Notes: a model not told the origin generated them from the letters alone. A stretch of DNA of 64,000 nucleotides from Aurantiacibacter zhengii (GCF_003584125.1 NZ_QXFL01000010.1:1-64000); one strand, 5' to 3'; shown: positions 38,013-46,434, counted from the first letter of the stretch. Numbers and translations are program-made.

Positions 38013-39227
38013 GTGCCGAAGCTTACTGCTCTGAAAGTCCAGAAGGTAAAGACACCCGGTCGCTACGGTGACGGGGGCGGGCTGTATCTGCTCGTCGCAA
38101 AACCGGGCAAGGGATCGTCGGAACCCATCGGTTCGAAGTCGTGGATGCTGCGAACGGTGGCAAAAGGTTCGGATGGGAAAACCCTTCGTCGCGACATTGG
38201 CCTTGGTCCTGTCGATCTCGTTTCCCTGGAGGAAGCGCGCGACAAGGCGCGAGAATTACGCAAGGTGGCTCGCGCTGGCGGCAATCCGATTGCACACCGC
38301 GATCAGCGGGACGAAACGCCCCCGACATTCCGTGAAGCCGCGAAGGCTTGCCATGATGCCAAGCGGGCAGGCTGGTCCGAGAAAAACGCAACGTCCTTCC
38401 TTTCCAGCTTAGGACAGCACGTGTTCCCTGTAATCGGAGATAGCCCGGTCAACATGGTGAGCGATAAAGACGTGGCCGCTACGCTTGCTCCGCTCTGGAC
38501 CACAAAGGCTGCAATGGCGAAGAAACTGCGCGCCCGGATCGGCCTCGTTCTGAACTACGCGAAGGCAGAAGATTGGCGGGCAACTGGCGCTCCGCGTGAA
38601 GCGCTTTCAACCCTGCTGCCTAAGCAACCCAGCGAAGGCAACTTTGCCTCGATGCCATACGATCAGGTGCCCGCGTTCTTTGCCAAGCAAACCGGCAAGG
38701 GTGACACGCCTTCACGGCTGGCCCTGCTGCTTCAAATACTGACAGGCGCTCGTCATGGTGAAGTGCGGTCGGCCATGTGGTCGCACTTCGATCTTGAGAA
38801 AGCGCTCTGGCACCGGCCAGCCGAATTGATGAAGTCGGGCGAAGCGCACACCGTCACGCTGTCTCCCCAAGCCCTAGCCATATTGGAGCGGGCGCAGGCG
38901 ATCAGGACAGACGCGCGGGATTGCCTCGTATTTCCTAATCGCAACGGTGCTGCGCTGACCGACAACGCGATAAGCAAGCTGGTGCGGCCTACTGGTTTCA
39001 CGGCCCACGGTTTCCGCGCGTCGTTCCGCACTTGGGCGGCTGAACGCATGTCTTCAATACCGGAGGCGGTCGCGGAAGCTGCGCTTGCCCACAAGATACC
39101 GGATCAGGTCGTGCGCTCCTACAATCGCGCGAAGTTCCTCGACCTGCGGCGAACCCTGCTCGATGGCTGGGGCGCGTTTGTCGCGGGCGAGGGCGCGAAG
39201 GTGGTTCAACTCCCGCTTCGAATGTGA
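38013..39227 (+). CDS. int: Tyrosine-type integrase (P4 family)
   Basis: A 404-residue integrase with the N-terminal DUF4102 domain (MPKLTALKVQ ... GRYGDGGGLYLLV), a core-binding domain and a catalytic domain. Catalytic residues are R247 (TGARHGEVRSAMW), H332 and R335 (HGFRASFRTWAAE), H360 and Y370 (VVRSYNRAKF). The GTG at 38013 is preferred: GAGGGA lies 7 bases upstream and homologues start at MPKLT. An ATG at 37998 would add five residues. It sits inside attL but at the end away from the intact tRNA gene. Confidence 0.93.
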   Translation: MPKLTALKVQKVKTPGRYGDGGGLYLLVAKPGKGSSEPIGSKSWMLRTVAKGSDGKTLRRDIGLGPVDLVSLEEARDKARELRKVARAGGNPIAHRDQRDETPPTFREAAKACHDAKRAGWSEKNATSFLSSLGQHVFPVIGDSPVNMVSDKDVAATLAPLWTTKAAMAKKLRARIGLVLNYAKAEDWRATGAPREALSTLLPKQPSEGNFASMPYDQVPAFFAKQTGKGDTPSRLALLLQILTGARHGEVRSAMWSHFDLEKALWHRPAELMKSGEAHTVTLSPQALAILERAQAIRTDARDCLVFPNRNGAALTDNAISKLVRPTGFTAHGFRASFRTWAAERMSSIPEAVAEAALAHKIPDQVVRSYNRAKFLDLRRTLLDGWGAFVAGEGAKVVQLPLRM

Positions 39228-39253
39228 AAACTACGTTAAATCATGTATTTAGT

Positions 39254-39274
39254 GCGTTAGGGCGTTAAATAGCG
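39254..39274 (+). repeat. 21-base repeat upstream of the AlpA-like gene (copy 1)
   Basis: GCGTTAGGGCGTTAAATAGC plus G. It matches 49607-49627 at 19 of 21 positions. A further CGTTAAAT lies at 39234-39241, so three CGTTA words occur in 37 bases, as in regulator or replication-initiator binding sites. Confidence 0.65.
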
Positions 39275-39309
39275 AAGATCGCGCATTTCGTGAACATTCC
39301 TCTGCACCC

Positions 39310-39325
39310 GCTGGCCTTCGCCAGC
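39310..39325 (+). promoter_or_regulatory. Short hairpin in the leader of the AlpA-like gene
   Basis: GCTGGC CTTC GCCAGC forms a perfect 6-bp stem with a 4-base loop, 21 bases before the start codon and just before the ribosome-binding site. No T-run follows, so it is more likely a leader structure than a terminator. Confidence 0.4.
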
Positions 39326-39346
39326 TTCTCGCAGAAGGAAATACAG

Positions 39347-39535
39347 ATGGAACCTCTTGCCCTACCTCCGAAAGAAGCCTTTGCCGCAATTGGTGTGGGA
39401 GTCACCAAAGGCTATGAACTGATTGCTTCCGGCGATCTTCAAACGTTCAAGGTTGGCCGCGCCACGCGGGTAACAACCGAGAGCATCCGTGCATACGTCG
39501 CCCGGCAGATTGAATTGTGCAGCAAGGCTGCATGA
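39347..39535 (+). CDS. AlpA/excisionase-like helix-turn-helix protein
   Basis: A 62-residue protein with one MerR-type winged-helix-like fold: ALPPKEAFAAIGVGVTKGYELIASGDL is followed by KVGRATRVTTESIRAYVARQI, the pattern of HTH_17 excisionases and AlpA activators. In P4-like elements such proteins activate or direct integrase-mediated excision. AAGGA lies 9 bases before the ATG at 39347. An in-frame ATG at 39290 is unlikely because the extra residues do not match the domain. It sits next to int and just downstream of a 21-base repeat. Confidence 0.82.
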   Translation: MEPLALPPKEAFAAIGVGVTKGYELIASGDLQTFKVGRATRVTTESIRAYVARQIELCSKAA

Positions 39536-39538
39536 GAA

Positions 39539-39748
39539 ATGGAACGCCACGAAAGGGCCGGCACCCATAAATGCCGAAGCCGCCACCCTGGGCAAGGGCA
39601 GCGGCTCTGGAATGATCAGCTTGGCGGCGATCACCGATTTTCTACCGCGAAACGCCCGCTGCTGCAAGCCAATCGCGCCATGAGGGACCGCCTCGCGATC
39701 CTTCGATGGTCGCACCCCTGGTATCCGCGCCGGAGGGTTTTAGCATGA
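39539..39748 (+). CDS. Doubtful small gene, 69 residues
   Basis: An open frame (MERHERAGTHKC...) starting 3 bases after the AlpA-like gene and ending in ATGA with the next gene. The spacing fits the overlapping operon. The sequence is rich in Arg, His and Trp and has no recognisable domain, so it may be chance. A second overlapping frame (39489-39683) covers the same bases. Confidence 0.3.
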   Translation: MERHERAGTHKCRSRHPGQGQRLWNDQLGGDHRFSTAKRPLLQANRAMRDRLAILRWSHPWYPRRRVLA

Positions 39749-39963
39749 CAGTCCTGAAACACCCGGCGCGTCCGGTCAGGGCCATCCACGTTCGCGGCGT
39801 CTTCGGCGATTGGCAAACAAGCTTTGCGGGCGACAACTGGCGTCCTGCCTTCCGAACCGAATGGGGAAGCCTGCAATCTGTATTGCGCGAAGTCGAATTT
39901 TCCAACGTGCGACAAGGGCTACCGATCATCGTCCATACCGAGGATTGGGAGGTTGCGATATGA
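39745..39963 (+). CDS. Small protein of the replication operon, unknown
   Basis: A 72-residue protein starting MTVLKHPARPVRAIHVRG, with GGAGG 8 bases before the ATG at 39745. No domain is recognised; the sequence has alternating hydrophobic strands (RAIHVRGVFGDWQTSF, LPIIVHTEDWEVAI). Its TGA overlaps the next ATG (ATGA), making it the first clearly supported member of a chain of coupled genes that leads to the primase. Confidence 0.65.
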   Translation: MTVLKHPARPVRAIHVRGVFGDWQTSFAGDNWRPAFRTEWGSLQSVLREVEFSNVRQGLPIIVHTEDWEVAI

Positions 39964-40415
39964 TCCCGCCACTCGACCCCTCTCGCGCGGCCACTGACGC
40001 TGCGCGGCCTACCGCAGTTCGGTGTGGACTGACACACGTGTCGGTCGGCCCCCTCGGTGATGATTGGACTGCTGTGTCATGGTCGCCCAAGAGTGGCCCG
40101 AACCCGCTCTGTTTGCCGCGTCCGTATGAACTCGCGGTGGATCATGCGCGGGCTTTCGTCGCCTTGCGCCCCCTCCGCTGTGTTCTCGACCTGCCCAATG
40201 GGCTGGGCGATATGGAGGGGCGCGGCCTTATCCACGTGGAGGCAAGGGGCGCCGCCGTTGAAATCGTCCACGAAAGCGCGAGCGGCAGTAGCTTCGCAAT
40301 TCTGCACCGCTTCATGCTGGGCAATGAAAAGCGCGCTCTCCTTTTCGCCCTCGACAAGCTGACGGAATATCCGAACCGGAAGGGCGCCAGCCGCCTTGGG
40401 CGGGTGTCGGTATGA
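39960..40415 (+). CDS. Hypothetical protein of the replication operon
   Basis: A 151-residue protein of unknown function, coupled by ATGA overlaps to both neighbours. No motif is recognised; the C-terminal half has a compact alpha/beta look (CVLDLPNGLGD, GLIHVEARGAAVEIVHES, FAILHRFMLGNEKRALLFALDKL). Position directly before the primase suggests a replication accessory role, which is inference from context only. Confidence 0.65.
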   Translation: MIPPLDPSRAATDAARPTAVRCGLTHVSVGPLGDDWTAVSWSPKSGPNPLCLPRPYELAVDHARAFVALRPLRCVLDLPNGLGDMEGRGLIHVEARGAAVEIVHESASGSSFAILHRFMLGNEKRALLFALDKLTEYPNRKGASRLGRVSV

Positions 40416-41374
40416 TGGACTTCAATCAGCGAGTCTATCGTGGCGATAGCCAGAGGCCTCAGCCTCTCGACCTGGACGCGATACGCGCCGACCATCCCCT
40501 TCCGGCAGTTGTCGCCAATGCCGGTGTCAAGCTGCAGCGAGCCGGAGCGGAATGGAAGTGTTGCTGCCCGCTTCATAGCGACCGCACTCCCTCGTTCACG
40601 ATCTTCGACAATGGGCGGCGGTGGTGGTGCTTCGGCTGCGGTGTGGGCGGTGATGTGCTGGACTTCATCCAGGCGCTGCACGGTGTCGGGCTGCGAGAAG
40701 CTGCAGCGATGTTGGGTGAGCATGGCACCCCTGCAGTATCGCTGCCTACAAGACCGGCGGAGGAAACCGGCGACCGGACTGGCGAAGCACGGGAAATCTG
40801 GCGCGCCGCCTCTCCCGTGAAAGGCACGCCAGCCGAAAGCTACCTGCGCTCGCGCGGTATCACGGTAGACCTCCCGCCTTCGCTGCGGTTCACCTCGATC
40901 CCCTACGGCAAGCGCGGTGGTGCAATGCCCTGCCTTGTCTGTTGCATACAGTCGCCCGATGGCCCGGTTCAGGGCATCCAGCGCGTCTATCTTGCGCCGG
41001 ATGGCTCTGGAAAGGCCGATGTGCCGAAACCCAAGCTGTCGCTTGGCAAGGTGGCGGGGGGTGCCCTGCGTCTCGCCCCACTTGATGGCAAGGAACTCGT
41101 CGTAACAGAGGGCCCGGAAGATGGCCTGACGCTGTTGCAAGAGCTTCGTCGACCGGTCTGGGTGGGATGTGGAACATCCATGCTCCCTGCGATGCAATTC
41201 CCTTCCACGGTGCGCAGCGTAGCGATTGGTGGGGACAACGATGAGGCCGGGCGGACGGCGGTTGAAAAGGCCGCCCACACCTACGCCAGCCGGGGCCTGA
41301 CGGTGCGGTCATTCTTCCCGCCGGAAGGCAGCAAAGACTTCAACTCGTTTCTGAACAAGGAGGCCGCGCAATGA
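40412..41374 (+). CDS. CHC2 zinc-finger / Toprim primase-like protein
   Basis: A 320-residue DnaG-like primase of a mobile element. The CHC2 zinc finger is C52-x2-H55 ... C73-x2-C76 (CPLH and CFGC). A Toprim domain follows with the Glu of LVVTEGPEDGLTLL (about 235) and the acidic GGDNDEAG (about 275). A central DUF7146-like region links them (LRFTSIPYGKRGGAMPCLV). It would make RNA primers for element replication, probably with the DUF3987 protein encoded next (ATGA overlap). Starts at 40412 and 40415 are both possible. Confidence 0.88.
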   Translation: MMDFNQRVYRGDSQRPQPLDLDAIRADHPLPAVVANAGVKLQRAGAEWKCCCPLHSDRTPSFTIFDNGRRWWCFGCGVGGDVLDFIQALHGVGLREAAAMLGEHGTPAVSLPTRPAEETGDRTGEAREIWRAASPVKGTPAESYLRSRGITVDLPPSLRFTSIPYGKRGGAMPCLVCCIQSPDGPVQGIQRVYLAPDGSGKADVPKPKLSLGKVAGGALRLAPLDGKELVVTEGPEDGLTLLQELRRPVWVGCGTSMLPAMQFPSTVRSVAIGGDNDEAGRTAVEKAAHTYASRGLTVRSFFPPEGSKDFNSFLNKEAAQ

Positions 41375-42897
41375 CGGCTCAATCTATCCAGTCGCGTTTC
41401 GACGAGGGCGAACGTGTAAGCATATGGCCGGTCCCGGATATGTCGGTGCTCAATGCCGGTCGTCGTTCTCCGGTGCCCATGCCCACTGGCCTTTTCGGGG
41501 ATGCCTTCTCCCTGCTGGCCGATATCGCGGAAGGGACCAGCACGCCGCCCGATTATCCCGCGATTGCATTTCTCACTGCCTGCGCCAGCCTGATCGGCGG
41601 CAAGCGGCGAGTTCGTCCGTATTCTACTGCGTCCTGGGCTGAGCCTTGCATAATCTGGGCCGGTGCCGTTGGAGACCCCAGTTCGCGCAAGTCTCCTGCC
41701 CTCGACACGGTGACCGAACCCCTTCGCAATATCGAGCGGGATCATGCCGAGAATCATAAGTCCGCCCTGCGAACGTGGCAAGAGAACATGGAGGCCGCGA
41801 AGGCCACCAAGAAGAACTGGCAGGACAAGCTGTCGAAGGCTGTGAAAGAGAACCTGCCGCCACCATCGATGCCGGACGGTGCTGAAGAGCCGCAGGAGCC
41901 TGTTCGTCGCCGCACGGTAATCATGGATGCGACTCCGGAGGCGGTTGGGGCCATCCTGGGAGGCAATCCGCAAGGCACGCTCCACTTTCGCGACGAGCTC
42001 GCCGGGTGGCTGGGATCATTCGAGCGCTACAGTCCGGGCGGGCGAGAATTCTGGCTAGAAGCCTACGGCGGTCGCGCGTTTACGATCGACCGGAAGGGAT
42101 CTGCCAAGGGGCCGATTATCATTCCGTTCAACGGCGTCTCGGTCTGCGGGGGCATTCAGCCTGCCAAGCTGGCCGATGCGCTGCTCTCGTCGCCTGACGA
42201 TGGTCTGGTTGCCCGCTTCCTCTGGGCATGGCCGGACAAGTTGAGCGTGGTGCAGCGCCCTCGTCAGGCTGCCGATATCGGTGCGCTTGAAGGGGTCTAT
42301 CGCCGCCTTGATGGTCTTTCGTGGGGTCAGGATAGCGAAGGTCGGCAGACCTACATCACCTTACCGCTGTCGGACAACGCGGCGGATATCTTCGAGCGCT
42401 GGCAGCAGGACAACGCGGCCCTCGATGATGACGCCTCGGCGCTGTTCAAGTCCTTCGTCGGCAAGATGGACGGCACCGTTCTGCGCCTCGCGCTGGTTGC
42501 AGAACTGATCGCCTGGGCATGGAACGGCAGCGCGGAGCCGCGCGAAGTCTCGGCCACATCGCTGATCGCAGCGGCAGAATGGGTGGACGACTATGCGAAG
42601 CCGATGGCTGAGCGGGTCTATGGCGATGCCGCCCTCCCCAAGGTGGAGCGCAACGCTTCAGTCTTGGCGCGCTACATCGTCAAGCAGGGCTTCGACCGGA
42701 TCAACCTGCGTGCGCTCAAACGCTCCCCGCACAAAAGCAAGTTGTCGGGGCTGCGTTCCGGCGATGCGATGAACGCTGCGATCGAATGTCTGGTGGACGC
42801 GGGTTGGTTGCTTGCTGACCTGGCACGCGATGGCGAAGCACCCGGACGCCAGCGTTTGGATTATCTCGTCAACCCAGCCGTTCATGGAGGTGCATGA
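41371..42897 (+). CDS. DUF3987 domain protein (replication helicase-like)
   Basis: A 508-residue DUF3987 (YfjI-like) protein common in prophages and islands next to a primase. Typical stretches are GAVGDPSSRKSPALDTVTEPL, VIMDATPEAVGAIL, LHFRDELAGWLGSFERY and FNGVSVCGGIQPAKLADAL. GDPSSRKSPAL stands where a P-loop might be but lacks the classic GK[ST]. The family is thought to act like a helicase in element replication; this is not proven. It overlaps the primase upstream and the next gene downstream, both by ATGA. Confidence 0.85.
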   Translation: MTAQSIQSRFDEGERVSIWPVPDMSVLNAGRRSPVPMPTGLFGDAFSLLADIAEGTSTPPDYPAIAFLTACASLIGGKRRVRPYSTASWAEPCIIWAGAVGDPSSRKSPALDTVTEPLRNIERDHAENHKSALRTWQENMEAAKATKKNWQDKLSKAVKENLPPPSMPDGAEEPQEPVRRRTVIMDATPEAVGAILGGNPQGTLHFRDELAGWLGSFERYSPGGREFWLEAYGGRAFTIDRKGSAKGPIIIPFNGVSVCGGIQPAKLADALLSSPDDGLVARFLWAWPDKLSVVQRPRQAADIGALEGVYRRLDGLSWGQDSEGRQTYITLPLSDNAADIFERWQQDNAALDDDASALFKSFVGKMDGTVLRLALVAELIAWAWNGSAEPREVSATSLIAAAEWVDDYAKPMAERVYGDAALPKVERNASVLARYIVKQGFDRINLRALKRSPHKSKLSGLRSGDAMNAAIECLVDAGWLLADLARDGEAPGRQRLDYLVNPAVHGGA

Positions 42898-43355
42898 TGA
42901 GCTGGAAAGAATATGCCGAAAGCATCCAGAGAGCCGGGGACGTTAGGGACAATAGGGACAGTAGGTGCGAAAGAGCGACTAGCGCCCCTCGCCCTTCCCC
43001 TGTGCCAAGGGTGGTTGCCGATAGCCTTTACCGCGAATGGGTGAAGGCATTGAACGCCATTGATCCCTGCGACCCGAACGACGGCTTCCCCCAAGAGCAC
43101 TGGAGGCGGTTACACACCGCCTCTTTCTGGTGGCTTGAGGGCTACGGTAGGCAGGCAGCGCGTGACGGCTGGGTAACAGGGGACGTGTTCGGTCTCCGGA
43201 AAGGTTGTGAGCGAAGGGGCGGACTGATCGACCAGATGGACGGTTGCCGCGCTTTGGTAATGGAGGGCCGTCGGGCGCGCTGGCGGTCCTATGGCGTGGC
43301 CTTCAGCTATGCGGCTGGGGCATATCCTGATCTGCCTGCTTGGTGGTCGGTTTGA
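42897..43355 (+). CDS. Hypothetical protein at end of the replication operon
   Basis: A 152-residue protein (MSWKEYAESIQRAG...), rich in Trp, Arg and Gly in the C-terminal half. No domain is recognised. TGATGA at its start overlaps the DUF3987 stop, and GGAGG lies just upstream; an ATG three bases earlier (42894) is also usable. It is the last gene of the coupled replication operon; the following genes run on the opposite strand. Confidence 0.65.
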   Translation: MSWKEYAESIQRAGDVRDNRDSRCERATSAPRPSPVPRVVADSLYREWVKALNAIDPCDPNDGFPQEHWRRLHTASFWWLEGYGRQAARDGWVTGDVFGLRKGCERRGGLIDQMDGCRALVMEGRRARWRSYGVAFSYAAGAYPDLPAWWSV

Positions 43356-43407
43356 GGATATCCGCAATCACACGGGTCAAAGCGACTGCAATCGGTTTCG
43401 GCGCGGC

Positions 43408-44256
43408 TCAGTCCAATTCGACCTGCTTGCCGAAGGACTTGCGCATTTGTGCTTCCCAAAGACTGAAGTCTGCCCTTTCAAGCACAGCGATCTCGCCGCT
43501 CGCACGATTAAGACTTACTGCGATGCGGGCCAGCCGGACTCTCCCGAAAGCTGTTCTGTAAATCGCCGCGCCATAAATGAAGGCGATCAAGCTGTCGTGA
43601 CCAATCTGTTGGGCCCCGCCGCCGAAAACGTATGAGCTGTCAGCACCAATAAGTGCGTTGGTGGCATAATCGGTATCGCTCAACACTAGATTTATCGGCC
43701 CCTGTGGTGGGGCATCGCTGGCGCACAAGTCGGCAATCAAAATGACAACGCCGGTTCGTCCCATATTTCGCAAGGAAACCGTGACAACGTCTTGTGAATT
43801 TTGAACGATCTTCGGCACGAGGAAACCAGACTCAGCAGTTTGAAAGAGGGAGACGCTAGCCTCCGCGGCTTTAGAAGCAGCGCTTGCCGCGAACGCGGCC
43901 CAGGCCGTAAAGCTAATCGTTATGATGAGCGCCACGATCTCGAAGAAAGTCAGCCATAGTTGGCTAGCCGCGAGGCTGTTAGATTGGTCTGTAGCGCCAA
44001 CCATCGCCCATTGAGCGCACAGATCGGCGTCTTCCCTGTTTTCGGGTGCCGAGCATTTGGGCTCATACCTTTGAGGAGATGTCTCGCTGTTATTGGTTGC
44101 TTTCGGGAGCCTCGCCTCTCTGGCGGGCTGATAAGATTGCTGGGTTGTATTGGCTTCTTCAATCGCCCGCAAAAGGTTATAACCGGTGTATGATCCGCCA
44201 CCGATTACCGCTATTCCTGCGACGAGCAAGACGATACGCCAATAGCGCTTAAACAT
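43408..44256 (-). CDS. Membrane-anchored hypothetical protein (cargo)
   Basis: A 282-residue protein with an N-terminal membrane segment (IVLLVAGIAVIGGGSYTGYNLL) and a second at about residues 105-125 (FFEIVALIITISFTAWAAFAA). Between them is a polar loop with DADLCAQWAMVGATDQSNSLAASQ, a pattern I associate with cargo proteins of Sphingomonadales islands. The C-terminal 150 residues are soluble and strand-rich. Codon use looks more AT-rich than in the core genes, consistent with transfer. Function unknown. Confidence 0.68.
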   Translation of the reverse strand: MFKRYWRIVLLVAGIAVIGGGSYTGYNLLRAIEEANTTQQSYQPAREARLPKATNNSETSPQRYEPKCSAPENREDADLCAQWAMVGATDQSNSLAASQLWLTFFEIVALIITISFTAWAAFAASAASKAAEASVSLFQTAESGFLVPKIVQNSQDVVTVSLRNMGRTGVVILIADLCASDAPPQGPINLVLSDTDYATNALIGADSSYVFGGGAQQIGHDSLIAFIYGAAIYRTAFGRVRLARIAVSLNRASGEIAVLERADFSLWEAQMRKSFGKQVELD

Positions 44257-44402
44257 AATATCAGAAGCACCCCTGTGAGCTTGCCCAGCTTGATTATGGT
44301 CCGGTTTCTTGCAGAGTGTCTACCTTCGTCGAACAAAAACGCGAAGTTGCGTTGTCAATTAATTGGAAGGCTTCTGAAGAGGCACGACAGCGGAGCGCCT
44401 AA

Positions 44403-44825
44403 ATGATAATTGCGGGTAAGGGATATGCCGGAATTATGTTAGCGATGTCCGCGATTGCCGGGTGTGGCCCGAGGGACGGCGACTCAAATGTTGTGATGGC
44501 CGATAGCAGTACATCATCGGCGGAAGAGACGATGAGTAGCGGCCCGCGCCCTGCTAAGAACGATCGTAGGCATATCACACAGTCGGAAAATGAGATGGCT
44601 AGCGAGCCATCGGACATTGAGCCTGGCCTATCCATGCCGGCCCCTGCCTCAGTCGAGCGCGTGGAGCTTGTCGAAGCAGGGCAACGTAGCCCAGGGCGCG
44701 CATTCACTTCGATAGCAGCTTGCGAGAGAGCTAAGGAAGCGTTGGCGAAACACGACGAGGAAACTTGCGATCCGCGTGCGCTTCTTTGCGTGCCAAATCA
44801 GCGGACTTGTGTGTCTCTCGATTGA
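44403..44825 (+). CDS. Putative lipoprotein, unknown
   Basis: A 140-residue protein with a lipobox (AMSAIAGCG, Cys at about residue 21) and then a long polar, probably disordered, Ser/Glu/Pro-rich stretch. The C-terminal 35 residues contain four Cys (AACERAKEALAKHDEETCDPRALLCVP, RTCVSLD), which could form two disulfides in the periplasm. No family is recognised. Confidence 0.6.
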   Translation: MIIAGKGYAGIMLAMSAIAGCGPRDGDSNVVMADSSTSSAEETMSSGPRPAKNDRRHITQSENEMASEPSDIEPGLSMPAPASVERVELVEAGQRSPGRAFTSIAACERAKEALAKHDEETCDPRALLCVPNQRTCVSLD

Positions 44826-44855
44826 TTTGAGAAGGTAAGGCAAACTGGGTGATGC

Positions 44856-45419
44856 TTACAGCACCATCGCAGCGGCAATCGCCCCCATTAGCGTCTCGAT
44901 CGGCACCGGCACGTTGCTCGACCGATAGCCCGGGTTCATCGCGAACCGCTCGCCGTACTGCTCGATCCAGTGGCGGCCGTTCAGCCGCCAGGCGCGCTGC
45001 AGGGGCGCCACCGGTAAGAGATAACAACGGCGGCTGGGAGCGAAGGCATAGGCAATAAAATCACAAGCCAGAGGCTTCTGTATCCAGCCAGGCTTGCCTC
45101 GCTGCGCGTCGCTCCAACGCTCTAGCAGGATATCAGGCCAGTCGTTCATGCGGACCTTCTCGTCGACCGTATAGACCCGGCCCGACGCGAGAGTAATTAC
45201 CCGGTCGATACCGCCGCGCTGTGCCCATCCGTCCTGTCGGACGCTAACGGCGCTGATCATCGTAGGGAAGGCGCGCAGGTAGAGTTCATGCCACCATGGC
45301 GCATCGGTGAACTTTTCGGACAGGGCGAGGCTATCCCGGAATTCGTGTATCTTCGGCACGTTAAAGCGCCCCGACGATGAAGCCGGGGCGCTGCTGGTTT
45401 GTTGGAAGCGGCTCGCCAT
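44856..45419 (-). CDS. Hypothetical protein with possible PD-(D/E)XK nuclease core
   Basis: A 187-residue protein, last in a four-gene minus-strand operon. The central segment GGIDRVITLASGRVYTVDEKVR has the spacing of a PD-(D/E)XK nuclease core (Asp, then DEK at the end of a second strand), preceded by conserved-looking WWHELYLRAFP. LACDFIAYAFAPSRRCYLLP follows as a further strand. This is inference from a short pattern; no family match is claimed. The ATG at 45419 is chosen because the sequence before it has no protein character. Confidence 0.6.
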   Translation of the reverse strand: MASRFQQTSSAPASSSGRFNVPKIHEFRDSLALSEKFTDAPWWHELYLRAFPTMISAVSVRQDGWAQRGGIDRVITLASGRVYTVDEKVRMNDWPDILLERWSDAQRGKPGWIQKPLACDFIAYAFAPSRRCYLLPVAPLQRAWRLNGRHWIEQYGERFAMNPGYRSSNVPVPIETLMGAIAAAMVL

Positions 45420-45439
45420 TATCGCGCCTGTTTCACCGA

Positions 45440-45922
45440 TCACCCTAGAAGGCGTCGGTAGTCCTCCACGGTCTGCGCGACATAGGACCAAGACCAAGAT
45501 TGGGTGCCGCCGTGGCAAGGCTCTAGCACCTTATCCAGCTTCCAGCGCAAAGCCTCTGCGTCGGGCGCTGGCATGTCCAACAAGGCGCTTTGTGCATCGC
45601 AGAACACATCGCAGAGACGTTCCAATTCGTCGTGCGCTGCGTGGTAGTCGTGGGCCTTGGCGACAACCTCGCGCCGCTTCTCGTCGTATTGAGCGGTCCC
45701 TTTCGTCACGCCGTTAGAGCGCAAGCGCGCTTCTAAGGCATCCTCCAAGGGCTGCACCACGTTGCGATAATACGCGTCGCAGGCCGCGTCGGCTTCCTGC
45801 ATCTTGCGCATGGCCGCGTCCCATTCGGTGCGGTCGGCTGGCGCTGCTGCTACGCTGGCGGGAATGGTGGAGGCCGCGACAAGCGCGGCGCTTCCGGTGA
45901 TGAATTGGCGACGGTCGGTCAT
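45440..45922 (-). CDS. Exported helical protein, paralogue of the preceding gene
   Basis: A 160-residue protein with a Tat-like signal (MTDRRQFITGSAALVAASTIPASVAAA; only one of the twin Arg contexts, DRRQFI, fits). The mature part is helical: ADRTEWDAAMRKMQEADAACDAYY and AQSALLDMPAPDAEALRWKLDKVL. The words ADRTEWD and PAPD recur in the protein encoded directly upstream (45919-46434), so the two are distant paralogues, one exported and one apparently cytosolic. Its ATG overlaps that gene's TGA. Confidence 0.62.
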   Translation of the reverse strand: MTDRRQFITGSAALVAASTIPASVAAAPADRTEWDAAMRKMQEADAACDAYYRNVVQPLEDALEARLRSNGVTKGTAQYDEKRREVVAKAHDYHAAHDELERLCDVFCDAQSALLDMPAPDAEALRWKLDKVLEPCHGGTQSWSWSYVAQTVEDYRRLLG

Positions 45923-46434
45923 GCTGCTTCTCCCGCCAGACGGGCCATGTCTTGCGCAACAATCTCGAAAGCATCGCCGCTTAGATCGCGGTCGTTCCAA
46001 ACTTCGTCGCGTTCGATCATTTCGACCTTAAAGAGAGCGGCGGCAAGATCGGGCGCTGGAGTATTGGCCAATGCCACCTGCGCTTTCCAGAGGGGGCGAT
46101 AGAATCGCTCTGTGGTCTGCTCTTCCTCGCGCACAACTCGGTCGATTGCAGTCTCCCATTCGGCCAAGGCTTTGGGGGGGGCGTCCTTACGCCAGTTGCG
46201 GCCAAACTTGAACTCTAGGTCCAATTCAATCCGGTCAGATGCCTCACGCAGTTTCGCGGGTGCGCCATATTCCTCCCATGCGCGGGATAGCGCTTGCAGG
46301 CGAAGGTAGTCCGCAAGGCGCTTGTCCCATTCGGTCCGGTCGGCGGACAGGTTAGTGATTGCGCTTGTCGCGGCCTGCGCAAGCATCGAGGCGTAGCCGT
46401 TCTGGGGGTGCCAGTTGTTGCCAATGTAAGTCAT
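45919..46434 (-). CDS. Helical hypothetical protein of the cargo operon
   Basis: A 171-residue, mostly helical protein without a signal peptide. It shares ADRTEWD and a PAPD(L)AAAL-type stretch with the exported protein encoded next. Proteins of this type are frequent in Sphingomonadales prophages and islands in my experience; no function is known. ATGA overlaps on both sides couple it to its neighbours. The ATG at 46434 is chosen because sequence before it lacks protein character. Confidence 0.62.
   Translation of the reverse strand: MTYIGNNWHPQNGYASMLAQAATSAITNLSADRTEWDKRLADYLRLQALSRAWEEYGAPAKLREASDRIELDLEFKFGRNWRKDAPPKALAEWETAIDRVVREEEQTTERFYRPLWKAQVALANTPAPDLAAALFKVEMIERDEVWNDRDLSGDAFEIVAQDMARLAGEAA

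Noticed and set aside
39489-39683. 64-residue frame overlapping the AlpA-like gene end
   Set aside because: It overlaps the real gene in another frame, has no ribosome-binding site, and competes with the equally doubtful 39539 frame.
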